DNA from: Holothuria scabra
Taxonomy: Eukaryota > Echinodermata > Holothuroidea > Aspidochirotida > Holothuriidae
DNA: 64,000 nt
Assembly (NCBI GenBank): GCA_037179385.1
Contig: CM074190.1
Coordinates: 7,764,284-7,828,283 of the forward strand
Direction of reading: 5' to 3'
The notes under the pieces are model-generated. The model did no database searches and was not told where the DNA came from. It saw only the letters and a program-made list of their open reading frames with translations. Positions 1-11,127 of the stretch are shown here, one piece after another. Position 1 is the stretch's first letter, and every line of letters starts with the position of its first letter. A program made the translations under genes and the position numbers.

Positions 1-1650
1 TTGCGAGGTAGTGACCACAGGTTGTAAGCCTACAGCAGACATAATGAACAATTGTAATTACTGGACAAAGAAAAAATAAATACAAGTACTAATATTATAG
101 AGTGGTAACTTGGTAATATATACAGGTAGTGATATATACAATGTACAGGTGATCGCTACTGTTGCTGAACTATCCTACTATCCCTTTAACAGGATGATAA
201 TACAGCAACTACCACCCCTTTAAATTTGATAAAGGTGGCAAACAATTCGTCAAACAAGTGAGAAAAGTTTGACTGGACTTTTCCTAAGTTCACGCTTCCC
301 TAAAGCTGATAAAAATGACTGACAAATTGGAAGTTTACAAGGGTACCGTTACTTTAATGATAATATGAGGTACCGGTTAGGTTTTAGGGCAAAAATGCGA
401 CTAAATAAGTGACCTTGTATATAATTAAGGTGGGCTAAATATTGCCCAAATATCGTAGCACCGCTACGTAGGCTATAAATACTAAGTAAAATATTTGGCA
501 GGTCTTTGAAAAGTAGTCGGAATTATGCACCCTATGTCTGCTGTGAGTAGAAGGAGCAGACAATGCAGTAAACCTAAAAACAGTTACAGCTCTTACTAAC
601 TTTAGGAGTAGACAATAGGCTACAGTCTACGAGCGAAGGGATTGGAATTAACTACGTGAATAGGTAGCAGTAGCAAAATATTTAGGAATGTTTACAATGG
701 TAAACGGGTGAGATAATAAGGATAACGAAGCCCTGTAGTGTAGTGAAAAGGCTTGTTGTATAACGTTAATGTGAAATGTATGTACAATGAATAACGTTTT
801 AAGTGAAATAGCTCGATGAAAATCTCGAAGACTTACACAGTTGTAAAAATTGTTGACACGAGGTTGGTAAACGGAGCTCAAAAATCGTCAGTTTCGTGAT
901 GTAAGTGAAACTCTCGGGGTCACCAGTTTTGTGGAGGTGTTAGAGATAACAAATAAGTTGGGTAGTCTCACCTCAGGTTGCCGTGTTCTGTGCAGCTCCG
1001 TCGATACCGTTGAAACAATATGGCGTCACAACGGAACCTCGTGTCCTCGCGAACGAATCTTAGCTGTTGCAAAAGCGGCACTATGGCTCCACTCAACACT
1101 ACAGTCCCAAGTTAAGTAATAAATAGCCAGTAGTAAGTAAGTAGTAATTAAGTAATAAAAAGCCAGCTGCTGCCCGACTCACGAGACTGTCCGTGTTGGT
1201 GGAACGAATAGGGTGCTTTTTACGTGCTTTGAAACGGACACGAGTAGTTGATGAAATTAGCTCCGAGATTTCAAGTGGTAGACTTCTAGTAAAATGGCCT
1301 AGTTGGCTAAGTAATATTTCCACGAAGGTAGCTGGTTTCAGCAAAGCCGGTGGCTTACTTCAGCGTCCTTATGTTGTGGTTGGCTAGAGTAGTAATCACT
1401 AGAAGTAGATGTTCCGCGTGCGAGAGCTAGAGTGGTTCTGGGGAGAGCATGCTGTCCGGCACGTGTTGGACTCTCCATTGACTCGATGCAGCTGATGGTG
1501 ATTGGTCAGTAGTCCTGACGTCGTAAGGCTGCTCTCGGTAGCTAATGTATATGTATAAGTAAGTGTGTATGGTGCACTGAGAATGTGTGAACGAAGTGCT
1601 ACAGTAGCAATTGCTGAATGGATGCCTGGATGGGAAAATAGCAAGTCGGT
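1..1650. other. AT-rich stretch with no recognised gene
   Basis: I see no splice-supported exon and no recognisable protein. Positions 1115-1165 hold a short run of imperfect TAAGTAATAAA-like repeats. About 1214-1245 resembles about 53488-53515, sharing a block around TTTTTACGTGCTTTGAAAC, which suggests a dispersed repeat. The short open frames here are of chance length. Confidence 0.5.
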
Positions 1651-1659
1651 CATAACCTC

Positions 1660-1860
1660 TATAGACCGATCCGATCAGAGCTTGTGTTTAGTGACTGTGG
1701 GCAGCCATTAGTGGGGTCCATCGGGCTTAAACGGTCTTTATTGGCTACATTAATGTCAAACCCCCAAATTCAGTAAAATTGAGGAAATCAATATACAGTT
1801 AAGTGGGCATGCATCCAAGATACAGGTAAGCAAAGAAATTGAAAGATCAAAAGGTAATAG
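1660..1860 (+). repeat. Dispersed repeat shared with 56190-56385
   Basis: The segment resembles about 56190-56385 over roughly 190 bases. Both share GGCCATTAGT followed by GGGTCCATC, then a parallel order of weaker blocks ending in a GATACAGG / GCAAAG / TTGAAAGAT string. No coding capacity or terminal repeats were found. The second copy lies in an intron of the minus-strand enzyme gene. Confidence 0.5.
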
Positions 1861-1960
1861 ACCCCAGGTACGGCCGACTGAAATGAGACCATCACTTGCT
1901 GTCAGGATGAGTCTATAGGGCTTATGCACCTACATCATTGCGTTGCGCATCTCTCTGTTT

Positions 1961-2818
1961 ATCCCATAGAAATCCTAAGCTTTAGGTGGAAGGGGCGTCC
2001 CACAATAACGAATTGGCCGATGCACAAGGGTCACGTGCCGCGGAAATGTAAATGCGTGGTTGCATTCTTAGACTTGTGCAACCTTCTTGCTGCGTACGTA
2101 GCCGACTGCGTGTTTTTGAACGCAGTCGTATTTAGCACTATTTTCAAGCGTGTGGTGTAATGTTGCTGCAAATAAACGCGGCCCAAGCAGATTATTGTGA
2201 AGTTTCGAAAGTAGAATGAAACCTACTACACGCACTCTGACGATGGCACACAGGTTTCACACTACGACAGTGTCGCGGAAGAAGGTAGCTACACGAAACT
2301 AAAGGGAGTCAGTGTCTGGGTTTCGTTTATGGATTAGAGTTCGGGTTTGGGTTAGATTAGGGTAAGGGATTTAGTTTAGGGATTCAGGTTAAGTTAGTGT
2401 TCCTAACATTCTGCGGTGCCTTCATCCTCTTCAAGCACAGTGCCGATTTTAAAATGTATATTATGTTGAGCAGTCATTTATAAACAGTGGCCGGTCATTT
2501 CAACCGTACATTTCTACAAACAAAAATAAAAAATTTGTCGAAAGGTCATTGCAATTTACTTAGGCCTACAACATACAACAATTTATAATGGATTTAGTGT
2601 ATGCAGTTGTCACAAACTGTTATTAGGTTTCGCCACAGTAAAAGCCAAAGATGGCCCGCTTACAGCGCTTACTACGGTTGCGTTCGATTCGGGTGCATAA
2701 AAATATCATGCATCCCGTAAAACTACATTCCCGCGGCACGTGACCCTTTAGTTGCGTCCGTTTTTACTCGTGCGTTTCCGTTGGCGTGCTCCTCCCAGCT
2801 AAAGCTTAGGATTTCGAT
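1961..2818. mobile_element. Foldback/MITE-like element with about 85-bp imperfect inverted ends
   Basis: The left end (1961-2045) and right end (2730-2818) are imperfect inverted repeats. GAAATCCTAAGCTTTAG occurs at the outer left and as its reverse complement at the outer right. GGGTCACGTGCCGCGG occurs at the inner left and inverted at the inner right. The interior of about 0.7 kb has no usable reading frame, so this looks like a non-autonomous DNA element. I could not define a target-site duplication. Confidence 0.55.
2336..2402 (+). repeat. Degenerate telomere-like (TTAGGG-related) tract
   Basis: The tract contains interrupted GGGTTAG, TTAGGG, AAGGGATTTAG and TTTAGGG words over about 65 bases. 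It is too degenerate to be a telomere and is either a decayed interstitial repeat or chance. Confidence 0.3.
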
Positions 2819-2819
2819 G

Positions 2820-2968
2820 GTTTTTCCATCCAGACGTTTATTTTACAACAATTGTTACTAAGGTGATGTTGTGCACTCGTTGCGGTAACACAACGACTTC
2901 CTTTGATCATTTCCATCCAGTGAAACGCGCTGACATCAAGTGCATAACCTCTATGCGCACGGAGAAAT
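2820..2968 (+). repeat. Dispersed repeat R4, copy 1
   Basis: The unit starts with TTTTTCCATCCAG, continues through a CAATTGTTACTAAGGTG block and ends near GCTGACATCAAGTGCATAAC. Closely similar blocks recur at 3830-3986 and more distantly at 56824-56972. The open frames on both strands here are repeat sequence and not genes. Confidence 0.6.
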
Positions 2969-3447
2969 GTGTTGTGTCCTTTTCGGAAATGTTGGCACGC
3001 TGGCATCTCGTCACAATAGAAGTTTTTGTTACGCATTCATACTTATATGCGCAGGTCAGCGAATAGAACTGTGTGTATGTCAATTCAAACGTTGCACCCC
3101 TGCGTTTGAGCTTCCGTTAAAAGTCAGCGAGTCTAACAGTGTGGGGATAGGTATTTGCAATACAACGTTTATAATATGCATTATGTCCAACAAACCGACA
3201 CCAACAAATGCATACTGCCGTTTGGTCAAACCATTATATGTATGTTTAAGTTTGTACACAAGTGAGCAAATTCTATGGCCTCCTGTGTGCCGCGCTACGA
3301 TAAGTGCACCTTGCGATACCTCTAAAATATCATTGGTTATGTCCATTGCATAAGGTCTTACACACGTTAAGGGTCTCTCTGGTTTGCCGTCCAAGTCTAA
3401 AGCGATTGCAATTAATATAGCTACCGACTTTTCAAAATGATTTCACC

Positions 3448-3588
3448 TAACTTTAGCGATTAATTTTTCATCCCTAATTTGTGTCGTTTCCGATAGTTTT
3501 AGCGAAACCCACAAATTATCGCTATTGCTACGAGCGATAATTTCTAGTTAGCGATCGACTTTGCGATCGCTAAAATTGATGTTAGTTG
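3448..3588. mobile_element. Small inverted-repeat element rich in GCGAT/ATCGC
   Basis: The element begins CTAACTTTAGCGAT and ends with ATCGCTAAAATTGATGTTAG, which is inverted relative to the start. Inside, TTAGCGATCG and CGATCGCTAA form a 10-bp hairpin with a 6-base loop. The size (about 140 bp) and lack of coding sequence fit a MITE. Confidence 0.5.
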
Positions 3589-3829
3589 CATCTTTCCGCA
3601 TTGTACATAAATTTTTACTAATGTGCTGTCGTGCGCGCGCATCCAATAACACACCTACTGTGCATTATCAGTTATTTACAGTACTGTAAGGTAAATTGAA
3701 AGGCGCTGATGTCACGTACAGATGCAGGAGGTGTGTGCAAGAAAAAGCATCTTGCCTTAAGCAAAAGCGGTATCCATGGTTATTATTAGAATCAATTAGC
3801 ACCAGCATCCCTGCGTTGGCCATCTCCCC

Positions 3830-3986
3830 GTTTTTCCATCCAGGCGTCTATTTTACATCATTTGTGAATAAGGTGCTGTTGTGCGCGCCTTTCGGTAACA
3901 CCAAAACTACCTTTTATCATTATCATCCAGTGGAACGCGCTGACATCACGCGCATAATCTCTTTAGTTCAGCGTGCAAATTCTAAG
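3830..3986 (+). repeat. Dispersed repeat R4, copy 2
   Basis: It starts with TTTTTCCATCCAGGCGTC and includes AAGGTGCTGTTGTGCGCGC and GAACGCGCTGACATCACG, collinear with 2820-2968. A weaker, partial match lies at about 3600-3715. Confidence 0.6.
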
Positions 3987-4520
3987 TTCTACGTGTAGCG
4001 TACTTGTTTCCTCTAAAAGAAAATCGCATGATGCCAGTGCGTCTTTATGTTTTATGTGTGAACTTTACGCGTTGCACAATAGTGCGCACCTCATTTTGAT
4101 TTGATTTTTTTCTTTTACATTTCTGCGTTATCGGAGAAGAACCTTGCGTGCATTTTACGGTTCTGATATCATCCGTGACGTCAAAACACTTTTTAAAGGA
4201 AACCACACATTTTGTATGTTGCCATAGTATGCGCGCACCGAAGTAATTGTGCATGTATGTATGTGCCTTTGTTTAAATAACAACACAACGAAACTTTAAC
4301 GTTTAGGACTACTGAGGTCTTTCTTTCTTAAGTTCATCAACGGAAAGAATTCCAATTCTGAAGTCTTGCTCAGGTAAGTAAAACTTCAATTACATATGCC
4401 AATCGAGAAAGTATTTCTTTATAGGCTCGAAATAGCCAGTATACTTCTCATTATTTTTTGTTTAAGTTGGAGCCTGATACTGGGTAAGAGTAGCCTCGCT
4501 TGGGCTACCTTAAATCGGTT

Positions 4521-4687
4521 AGCCTATTGACCCTTTTCCAAATAGCAATTACAAAGGATTGTGGGATAGAGTTTTGGTGTTTGTCACTTTTGTTAATGGC
4601 ATTTTACTGTGGTTAAATTGACGCACACCCAAAACTTTATCCCACAATTCATTGTAATTGCCATTTGGAAATAGGTCTATTATAGCC
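4521..4687. mobile_element. Hairpin MITE, about 167 bp
   Basis: The two halves are inverted copies with arms of roughly 65 bases: AGCCTATTGACC ... CCAAATAGCAATTAC ... GTGGGATAGAGTTTTGG on the left, and the mirrored CCAAAACTTTATCCCAC ... GTAATTGCCATTTGG ... GGTCTATTATAGCC on the right. It is non-coding, a typical foldback MITE. Confidence 0.65.
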
Positions 4688-4880
4688 TCGGAATTCGTAG
4701 AAATCTGTTTATATACGGGAGAGTGTATACTGGGCTTATCATGAGACGATCACCTAATAAAGTTCGTTACCACAAAAATATGAAAACATCGACAAAAATC
4801 GATAAAAATTGACAGTAATATTTTGTAATGTCTCCTTCTTTGTGCTATATTTTGGTGTTGTTTGGACCGAGTAACCTTTT

Positions 4881-6537
4881 AAAGTAAAATAAGGGTAGGC
4901 TAGGTGGTGCCACCATCTGACGTCACTTGACAGCCGTCGAACCGCACATTTTTAAGGAAAAGCCCGAGTCATACGTGTGACTCATGCGAAAGAAAACTTA
5001 GGCTTTATAATTTGGCCGGGGGTTGTAAGACATGAATGTTCCACGTTAGCTTTTTTGGCTGGTGGATGCAAAGGCGCTTTTAATAAGCGGGGTATGAAAT
5101 TAGTTTGATTCTTATGATCAAGCTAGACCGGTTTCTGCTCTCATGCGTTATAATAGCGGAGCTTCATCAGTAGCAAACCTTTTACTCTGTGTGGGTTTGG
5201 GATATTCAAAATATTTAGGTATAGGGTAGAGGAACCAGTATTCAACCCTTTAAGAAATTTCTTGAAATTTTTCCTCGCGTGTAAAGTGGAATCATATGGC
5301 TCAAAATGTTTTTGTAAGATATTATGATGGCTTACATGTTACCATAAAAAAAATATTGGATTTAGTCTTTCCTTTCAGAAATAGCTCACCATAAAAGTTT
5401 GGGTTTGCCTACCCAGTATTCAACCCCCTGTCACTAGTATTCAATCTAGGGGTTCAGTATTCAACCCCCCGATCATTATACCAAAAAAAATTATTCCATA
5501 AAGTACAAATTAGATAAAATGTTAACAGGATGGAAACATAAATTGCCTTCATTACTTTTGTTCAGTATTTAATTCTTGAACAACTTTTTGATGGAATTAA
5601 GAGGGAAATTCCACCTTGCTGTTATGTCCGTTTGCTTTTATTATGTCAGTAGGGGCAAGTAACACACATTTCAGTGCAAAATTATTGATTCTACAATATT
5701 TTCTAAAAGACCCAGAATATTTTTACAGAACTACAGTATGCTAAATAACTAAACATTAGTGACTTCTTTGAGGAATGACCAGAAAATCCTACTGGAATTC
5801 ATTCAAAACATCTTTGGTTCCATAAATATACCGGGGTGTTGAAAACTGGGTAGCAGATAAAGATTGCGGCACCAGTATTCAACCCTCTAAAAAATTCCCT
5901 CCAAATTTTCAGTAATTTCACTATGGTCCTAAAATTTGTTTATTAATTGCTACAGTGATGAAATATTAGCCTTGATATTTCATTATTTCTTAAACCAGTC
6001 TCTTTTTAAATGCATGACAGGAAATTACATTCCTTTGATTTTAACCATCTTGCCTTACATGACCTTTTAAGAATAGCTATTTTCAAAAAAAATCCCAAAT
6101 TCTTGCATACAAATATCTCCAAAAGATATTTAACTGCAAATCAGTTTCAAAGAAGTGGATGGCAATTAAGCAGAGAAGTTGTTTTCACCTTTGGTTTAAT
6201 TTTTATGTGGGATGGAGCCTTAGTTCACTGAAAAATGAAGAATTATATCTTAGGGGTTGAATACTGGTGCCTCTACCCTAGGCCTATATTGTCTTTCTCG
6301 ATTGCTTTAAGTTGAGCATCGAGTAAAGTATCATCTGAAGCTTTTCCCTCTAAGATTGAGTCGTTCTCAAACTCAGATCTCAATATTTCAGAGACTTTTA
6401 TGATTTTTAGCCTAGGCCTATTTGTAGGCAGTTTATCGGGTTATCCGGGAAAAGCTTCGCGAATTGAGTATGTTAGGAAGTTGTGTGCGAGCGTTTATCG
6501 TAAGCATTTTCATGCACTGTTCCAACATGTGAGGTAT
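4881..6537. mobile_element. 1.66 kb insertion with 12-bp target-site duplication
   Basis: The 12-mer GAGTAACCTTTT occurs at 4869-4880 and 6538-6549. Removing one copy plus the intervening DNA restores the foldback arm, as the uninterrupted opposite arm shows. The insert begins AAAGTAAAATAAGGG and ends near AACATGTGAGGTAT. A 12-bp duplication is more like LINE-mediated retroposition than most cut-and-paste elements, but there is no poly(A) tail. Class unassigned. Confidence 0.6.
5222..6280. mobile_element. TIR element with repeated CAGTATTCAACCC motif
   Basis: The ends are 27-base inverted repeats with one mismatch, starting TAGGGTAGAGG and containing CCAGTATTCAACCC (5222-5248 and 6254-6280). 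Further CAGTATTCAA-type motifs lie near 5411, 5436, 5457, 5562 and 5871. Clustered copies of a terminal motif are typical of transposase-binding sites in non-autonomous DNA transposons. The only open frame (6010-6231) is short and unrecognised. It sits inside the 4881-6537 insertion. Confidence 0.65.
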
Positions 6538-7323
6538 GAGTAACCTTTTTACATGAATCTTGAAATGTAGGAGGCAGTGCAAGTAGCAATGCTTAGCCTA
6601 TTAAGTAGTCATGAGTCGATCACTTCATATTACAAACAAACAAAATCCTACGAATTACTACATTTACGGCCAGATTTTGACATAATGAAACAAAACAATC
6701 TCCTTTCTATCAGGATTCATACTTAAAACTTCAGAAAAGACATTCTCATCATCAATTTTACTGATTTTTGCAAATTTCTAGTTCATACTTTTGCTGAAAC
6801 TTGAAAATCCGACTATGACTTACATTTTTGCTTTAAAAATCAAAAACATGATGACAAATAATTGGTTTGGATGTTGTTTGAAGAATTTGCATCACAGGTT
6901 ATTCTAGCATCGCAATCACATTGCACCTACTCGCTCCAATGGCGTTTAGAAGGCAGTGATCGGCTCATGATAATTTACTAACAATTAAAAAATACTGGTT
7001 ACAGTTCGTCTGTTACAAATACAGGAAACGATAGGATTTTTTCCAATCACCCTGATCACAAGGGGCATCAAACACAATTTTTTTTTGTTTTATGAAGTGA
7101 TCGACTCCTGATTACTTCATAAGCATTTCTACATGCACTGCCTCCTACATTTCAAGATTCATTTTCTAAAGATTACTCAGTCCAAATAACACCAAAATAT
7201 AGCACAAAGAGAAGAAATATTACAAAATATTACTGTCAAGTTTTATCGATTTTTGTCGAAGTTTTCATGTTCTTGTGGTAACGAACTTTATTAGGTGATC
7301 GGCTCATGATAAGCCTAGTATAA

Positions 7324-8160
7324 CATTTTTTCAGTTGATTTTTATAAGAACATCTGTAAATTGTTCAACAGAAATAGTTTTGTTTTTCAGTAACCGTATT
7401 TTTAGAAATTGTCACAAGACAACAAACAAAGTTGTTGTAGTCATATGCAGCAAGCGAAACAAGATGAAAACGTCCCACGCAGTTTGATACCTTTGAAATT
7501 GCTCGAATGAACTCTAAAGGCCTAGGCCTACTTCACTCTTTGTTCAAAGAAAACCAATGTATATAAGACGTGAACATTTTAAGTAACTGCAAATAGTCAA
7601 TTCTTAGTGGAACAAATAAAGAAAGACATTATGGAACGAATAAATAAACGTTTTGGAGAAATTTATAGACAAAAGTACGTCACACCCACTTTATGATATA
7701 ATGTGTTACCTACATGTAACTTAATAAGTAAAAGAAACTTAATAAATACAAAAAATGGCACGTTATTGAGAGAGGTGTTTGTTACAGTACACAAATTAAC
7801 AATGCATTTTTTTCTTTGAAAAACGTAAAAACTTTGTTGTCTTTTGGAACGGCCAAACCATCATGCAAAAAACAACATCATTAAGAAACAACGTCAAGTA
7901 ATAGAATATTCATGTTTTGCACGAAAAGCAGGAATTTTTGTCAACAATTTCTGCGTTTTCGGCGTAGGAAGTAAAATGAAAGTGGGGAAGGGGCAGAACA
8001 AATTTGCACCATTTACCTCACCCTATCCCATTGAACAAGAGGTTAAGTTTGGGGTGCTAAATTTTTTCGCTTAAGGACAATTTAAAAAAAATAAAAAAAT
8101 GTGATATTTTCCTAAGAGTAGACACTACTGTAGTAGGAAATTAAGTCGCGCGCGCGCTCT
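7324..8160. other. AT-rich stretch with no recognised feature
   Basis: I find no recognisable coding sequence, RNA gene or terminal repeat. The short frame at 7844-8074 has no family resemblance. Confidence 0.4.
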
Positions 8161-8199
8161 GCGCGCCTAAAATTTGGGTCCTTTTACACATTTGTAAAT

Positions 8200-8660
8200 A
8201 TGGAGCTTGTATTGCAAAAACATAGTTTAGATTCAAGGTTTCCTGTAAGGAAATTTAAATTTTGGGGGGACTATCGAAGAGTCTGCGTTTCCTATTAGCA
8301 TATATTTGAGGTAGCGTGTCGACAGAAAATCTTTGTTGTTACATTATGTTACTTTGAGGTTTCTCGGCAATATCCAAAGGCTCTAGAAACTTTGATACCA
8401 TTTTTAGATATATTAAAAAGATATGGAAGAAAATTTTAGAAAAAGGACAATGTAGCGGCTGGAAAAAGTTTACCACTGACTGCTTTATGCCGAGCGACCA
8501 CTTACTGCATTAAGGGTTGCGCAGAAAGTTTGCCTTTTAAAACTAATAATTACAAATTTATATGGAGCTTTTATTAGGAAGAATGCGGAATTGTATGGAT
8601 AAAAAGTTGGGAAACCGAACAGTATTTGACTGGTGTCTCAAATGGCAAATTTCCTAATTT
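8200..8660 (+). repeat. Diverged repeat R5, copy 1
   Basis: Several blocks recur in the same order at about 10465-10880: GGTTTCCTGTAA-GGAAATTTAAA, then GGGGACTATCGAAGAGTCTG, and further on GGAAAAAGTTTACCA. Both copies are non-coding and strongly diverged. They bracket the minus-strand LINE at 8700-10066. Confidence 0.4.
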
Positions 8661-8699
8661 TTCACTTTTTCGAGCCACAGCTCAGTTTTATTTATTCTC

Positions 8700-10066
8700 T
8701 ATTTCACCTCGAAGAGGTATAAGAGACTTACAAATAGACATAAAGAATATAACAAATGGAAGTGATACAACAAAATGCATCAAAGTACAAAAAAGAACGG
8801 TTTAAAGAACAAAGCAAAAGTAGAGAAAAAAGAAAAAAAAGAAAAAAGAAAAATAATAACAAACATTATGATAATACCATCTAACACTGCTTTTAACAAA
8901 CTACGACTATTCAGACACCAGTCACCTATAGATTTAAGATTACAATTAACCTGAGAATTTATTCATAATTATCTTACAAAACTTAAACAAGTTGGACACG
9001 ATCTTCGTATTTTTACTCTGAAAAAGTTCCTTCAATTTAAAAATTGTGGGCCGTCTTCTAAAATATGGCTTAAGTAATAATTTACGTTCTGTGGTAAAGT
9101 AAGGGCACTGCAAAATATAGTGGAATTCATCCCCTAGGGCCTCCCCATCACACAAGTCACAGATTCTTTCATGATAAATAATACCCTCAAATTTACCTGT
9201 AACCACCGGTAGCTTACTATTCCCACATCTAAATTTACAGAATGAGTTACCCAGAAAGTGATCAAAATTAAGCAGATAGGGTTCAAATACTAACCTAGTT
9301 TTAAATATCCTATAATTCTTACACTGGGAGTTTGTATTTACTTCAGCAATCCATTCCTGTTCATAAATATCGTTTAAACGTTGATTTAACGCTGCTCTCA
9401 ACCAGTTACTAGATACTTCTTCACTATTGTTCCATACAAAGGACATTCCCGATTTGTCTAATATATCTTTCACTTTAATAATCCATGGTGAGCTATATAC
9501 TTTGGTGTCATACATAATTCTAAGAAACTTATAAATTAAATGTGCTAGATTATGACCTATACCAGAGGATATGGCACACAAAAATAAGACCATCCTCATT
9601 TCAACAGACTTACAGATTTTATGTCGCCCTAGCTCCCCATACACCATACAATTTGGCGTATACTTACTAAGCTTCAGAATTTTCTTACAAAATTTAGTGT
9701 GAAAGACTTCAATTTGATTGATATTTTGGATACCCCATACCTCACATCCATACAAAAGAACCGGAAGGACAAGCTGATCGAACAATTTTATCTGGATATT
9801 GGGTGGAAGACAAAGGTTATAGGACTTATGCATCATACTGAACAGAGCTCGTCTACCCTGATTTACTTGTGCATTCACGGCCTTAAAAAAAACTGTTATT
9901 ATAGTTAAACGTGACCCCGAGATAGGTGTAGTCGTCAGCAATTTGTACGTTTTTATCCCCAAATTTAAATGTAGGTTTTTTCCTTATTTTACCCTTTGAA
10001 AAAATAACTATTTTGGTTTTTTTAACGTTAACTTTCATGTGCCAAACATTGCAATAATCAAGCTCA
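8700..10066 (-). pseudogene. 5'-truncated, frameshifted non-LTR retrotransposon (LINE)
   Basis: On the minus strand, 10066 to about 9905 encodes the end of a reverse transcriptase (KVNVKKTKIVIFSKGK ... DDYTYLGVTF). A frameshift follows, and 9899 to 8946 continues with the post-RT region (LPVLLYGCEVWG) and a C-terminal zinc-binding pattern (ICDLCDG ... DEFHYILQCPYF). These are hallmark motifs of LINE ORF2 proteins outside the L1 lineage (CR1/L2/I-like). The catalytic RT core is absent because the copy is 5'-truncated. 8700-8945 is probably its 3' UTR. It is a dead copy. Confidence 0.85.
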
Positions 10067-10113
10067 ATCGCCCCCCCCCCCTTCCTGCCTCCTGTAGCTA
10101 CGTCACTGCTCTG
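10067..10113 (-). mobile_element. hAT-like terminal fragment
   Basis: On the minus strand the fragment reads CAGTGACGTAGCTACAGG, followed by a G-rich run (C-run on the plus strand at about 10070-10081). This is the family terminus seen complete at 15997 and 32385 (CAGTGGCGTAGCCA plus a G-run). Only the end remains, fused to the truncated 5' end of the LINE. Confidence 0.55.
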
Positions 10114-10464
10114 TGACATCGAACATTGATAACATTTTGTCACTTCGATAACTAAAGAATACATCTACACCGACATCTACACTCAACTGACAGGGTTGAA
10201 AGGTATCTCAGGATAGGTGTGTATGAGGGCATTTGAGTACGGTAGGCCAATGGTTCCCTGGCTGAAATATGAAGTTTTGCTAGAAAGTTTAACTTCAGCT
10301 GATGCCACACGTACAGAAAATTTGGAAAACTCGCGACTCCTCAGACAGCCGGAAATTGCATGTTTTGAGCTTGTAAGTATAGCTAAGTTTTCCGATTTTT
10401 CCGTCAAGCGTCAATTGTGTCAGTGTCAAATTTTTTCAGTACCCCTTTTATATCAAGTTTTTAC

Positions 10465-10880
10465 TGTAGAAAGTTTTGGATTCTGGGTTTCCTGTAACGG
10501 AATTTAAAGAGTTCGGGGATTACTGAAGAATCTGTACTCCCTCCATATATTGGTGGCAAATCTGAGAATGATTGCACGACGATTGAATGATTGCTATATG
10601 TTATCATAAGGCCTACGAACTGACACCCTCCTACTACATTTTCAAAGTTTCCTAAATTTTGCTATCCCTTTTAGACAAAATATTCCAGAACCAAGAGCTC
10701 TCATTGAAAAAAATTTGTAGTTCTATAAAAGACAGTTTAAAAAAATTGAAAGATATACGGTACAGATCCGATTTTGTCATTTCCAGAGCTCGGAAAAGTT
10801 TACCAAACTGATTATCATACTGATTTACAAGCAAGAACTAATGTATCTTATATTGCAGTTTGCGGCACGCGAAGCACGCT
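10465..10880 (+). repeat. Diverged repeat R5, copy 2
   Basis: It is collinear with 8200-8660 in several short blocks (GGTTTCCTGTAACGGAATTT, GGGGATTACTGAAGAATCTG, GGAAAAGTTTACCA). It ends just before a 22-base T run (about 10888-10909). No gene was recognised in 10114-11095. Confidence 0.4.
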
Positions 10881-11095
10881 CGAAATTTTTTTTTTTTTTT
10901 TTTTTTTTGAGATTTCATTTAATAAAAAAGGGTTTTTCAGACCCGTTAAGTAGGGGGCGGGAGCATGTTTCCAGCCCCTCATTTTTCAGTAAGGGCTGCC
11001 TCCCCCAGCTCCCTCCGCTTTCTACGCCTATGCTATGTTAAGTCGCGAAATAATTTGATTTTCGTAGTTCAGCGATAGAAAACATACATTTATAT

Positions 11096-11127
11096 GGGCG
11101 ACCAAAGGGGCAAAAAAGACAAATGGC
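11096..11127 (+). repeat. Left 32-bp terminal inverted repeat of a composite block
   Basis: It begins GGGCGACCAAAGGGGC and continues AAAAAAGACAAATGGC. It matches the reverse complement of 15718-15749 at 29 of 32 positions. It abuts the 5'-truncated LINE directly, so its first bases are translated into a spurious extension of the LINE frame. Confidence 0.6.

Larger units (their letters stand above)
4725..7323. mobile_element. Large foldback element interrupted by an insertion
   Basis: Outer arms 4725-4880 and about 7173-7323 are inverted copies: GGCTTATCATGAG at the left end and its mirror near the right end, then matching blocks through GCTATATTTTGGTGTT. The left arm resumes after an insertion at 6550-6650, where TGAATCTTGAAATGTAGG matches, inverted, about 7070-7172. 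Without the insertion the arms are about 250 bases with a loop of about 0.4 kb. The loop repeats the end motif GTGATCGGCTCATGAT near 6957. No transposase frame is present. Confidence 0.65.

Noticed and set aside
2336..2402. Telomere or chromosome end
   Set aside because: The TTAGGG-like words are interrupted and short, and ordinary sequence continues on both sides.
2940..3394. Overlapping plus (137 codon) and minus (104 codon) frames
   Set aside because: They begin in or next to dispersed repeat R4, have no domain and show no splice signals, so they are probably repeat or chance frames.
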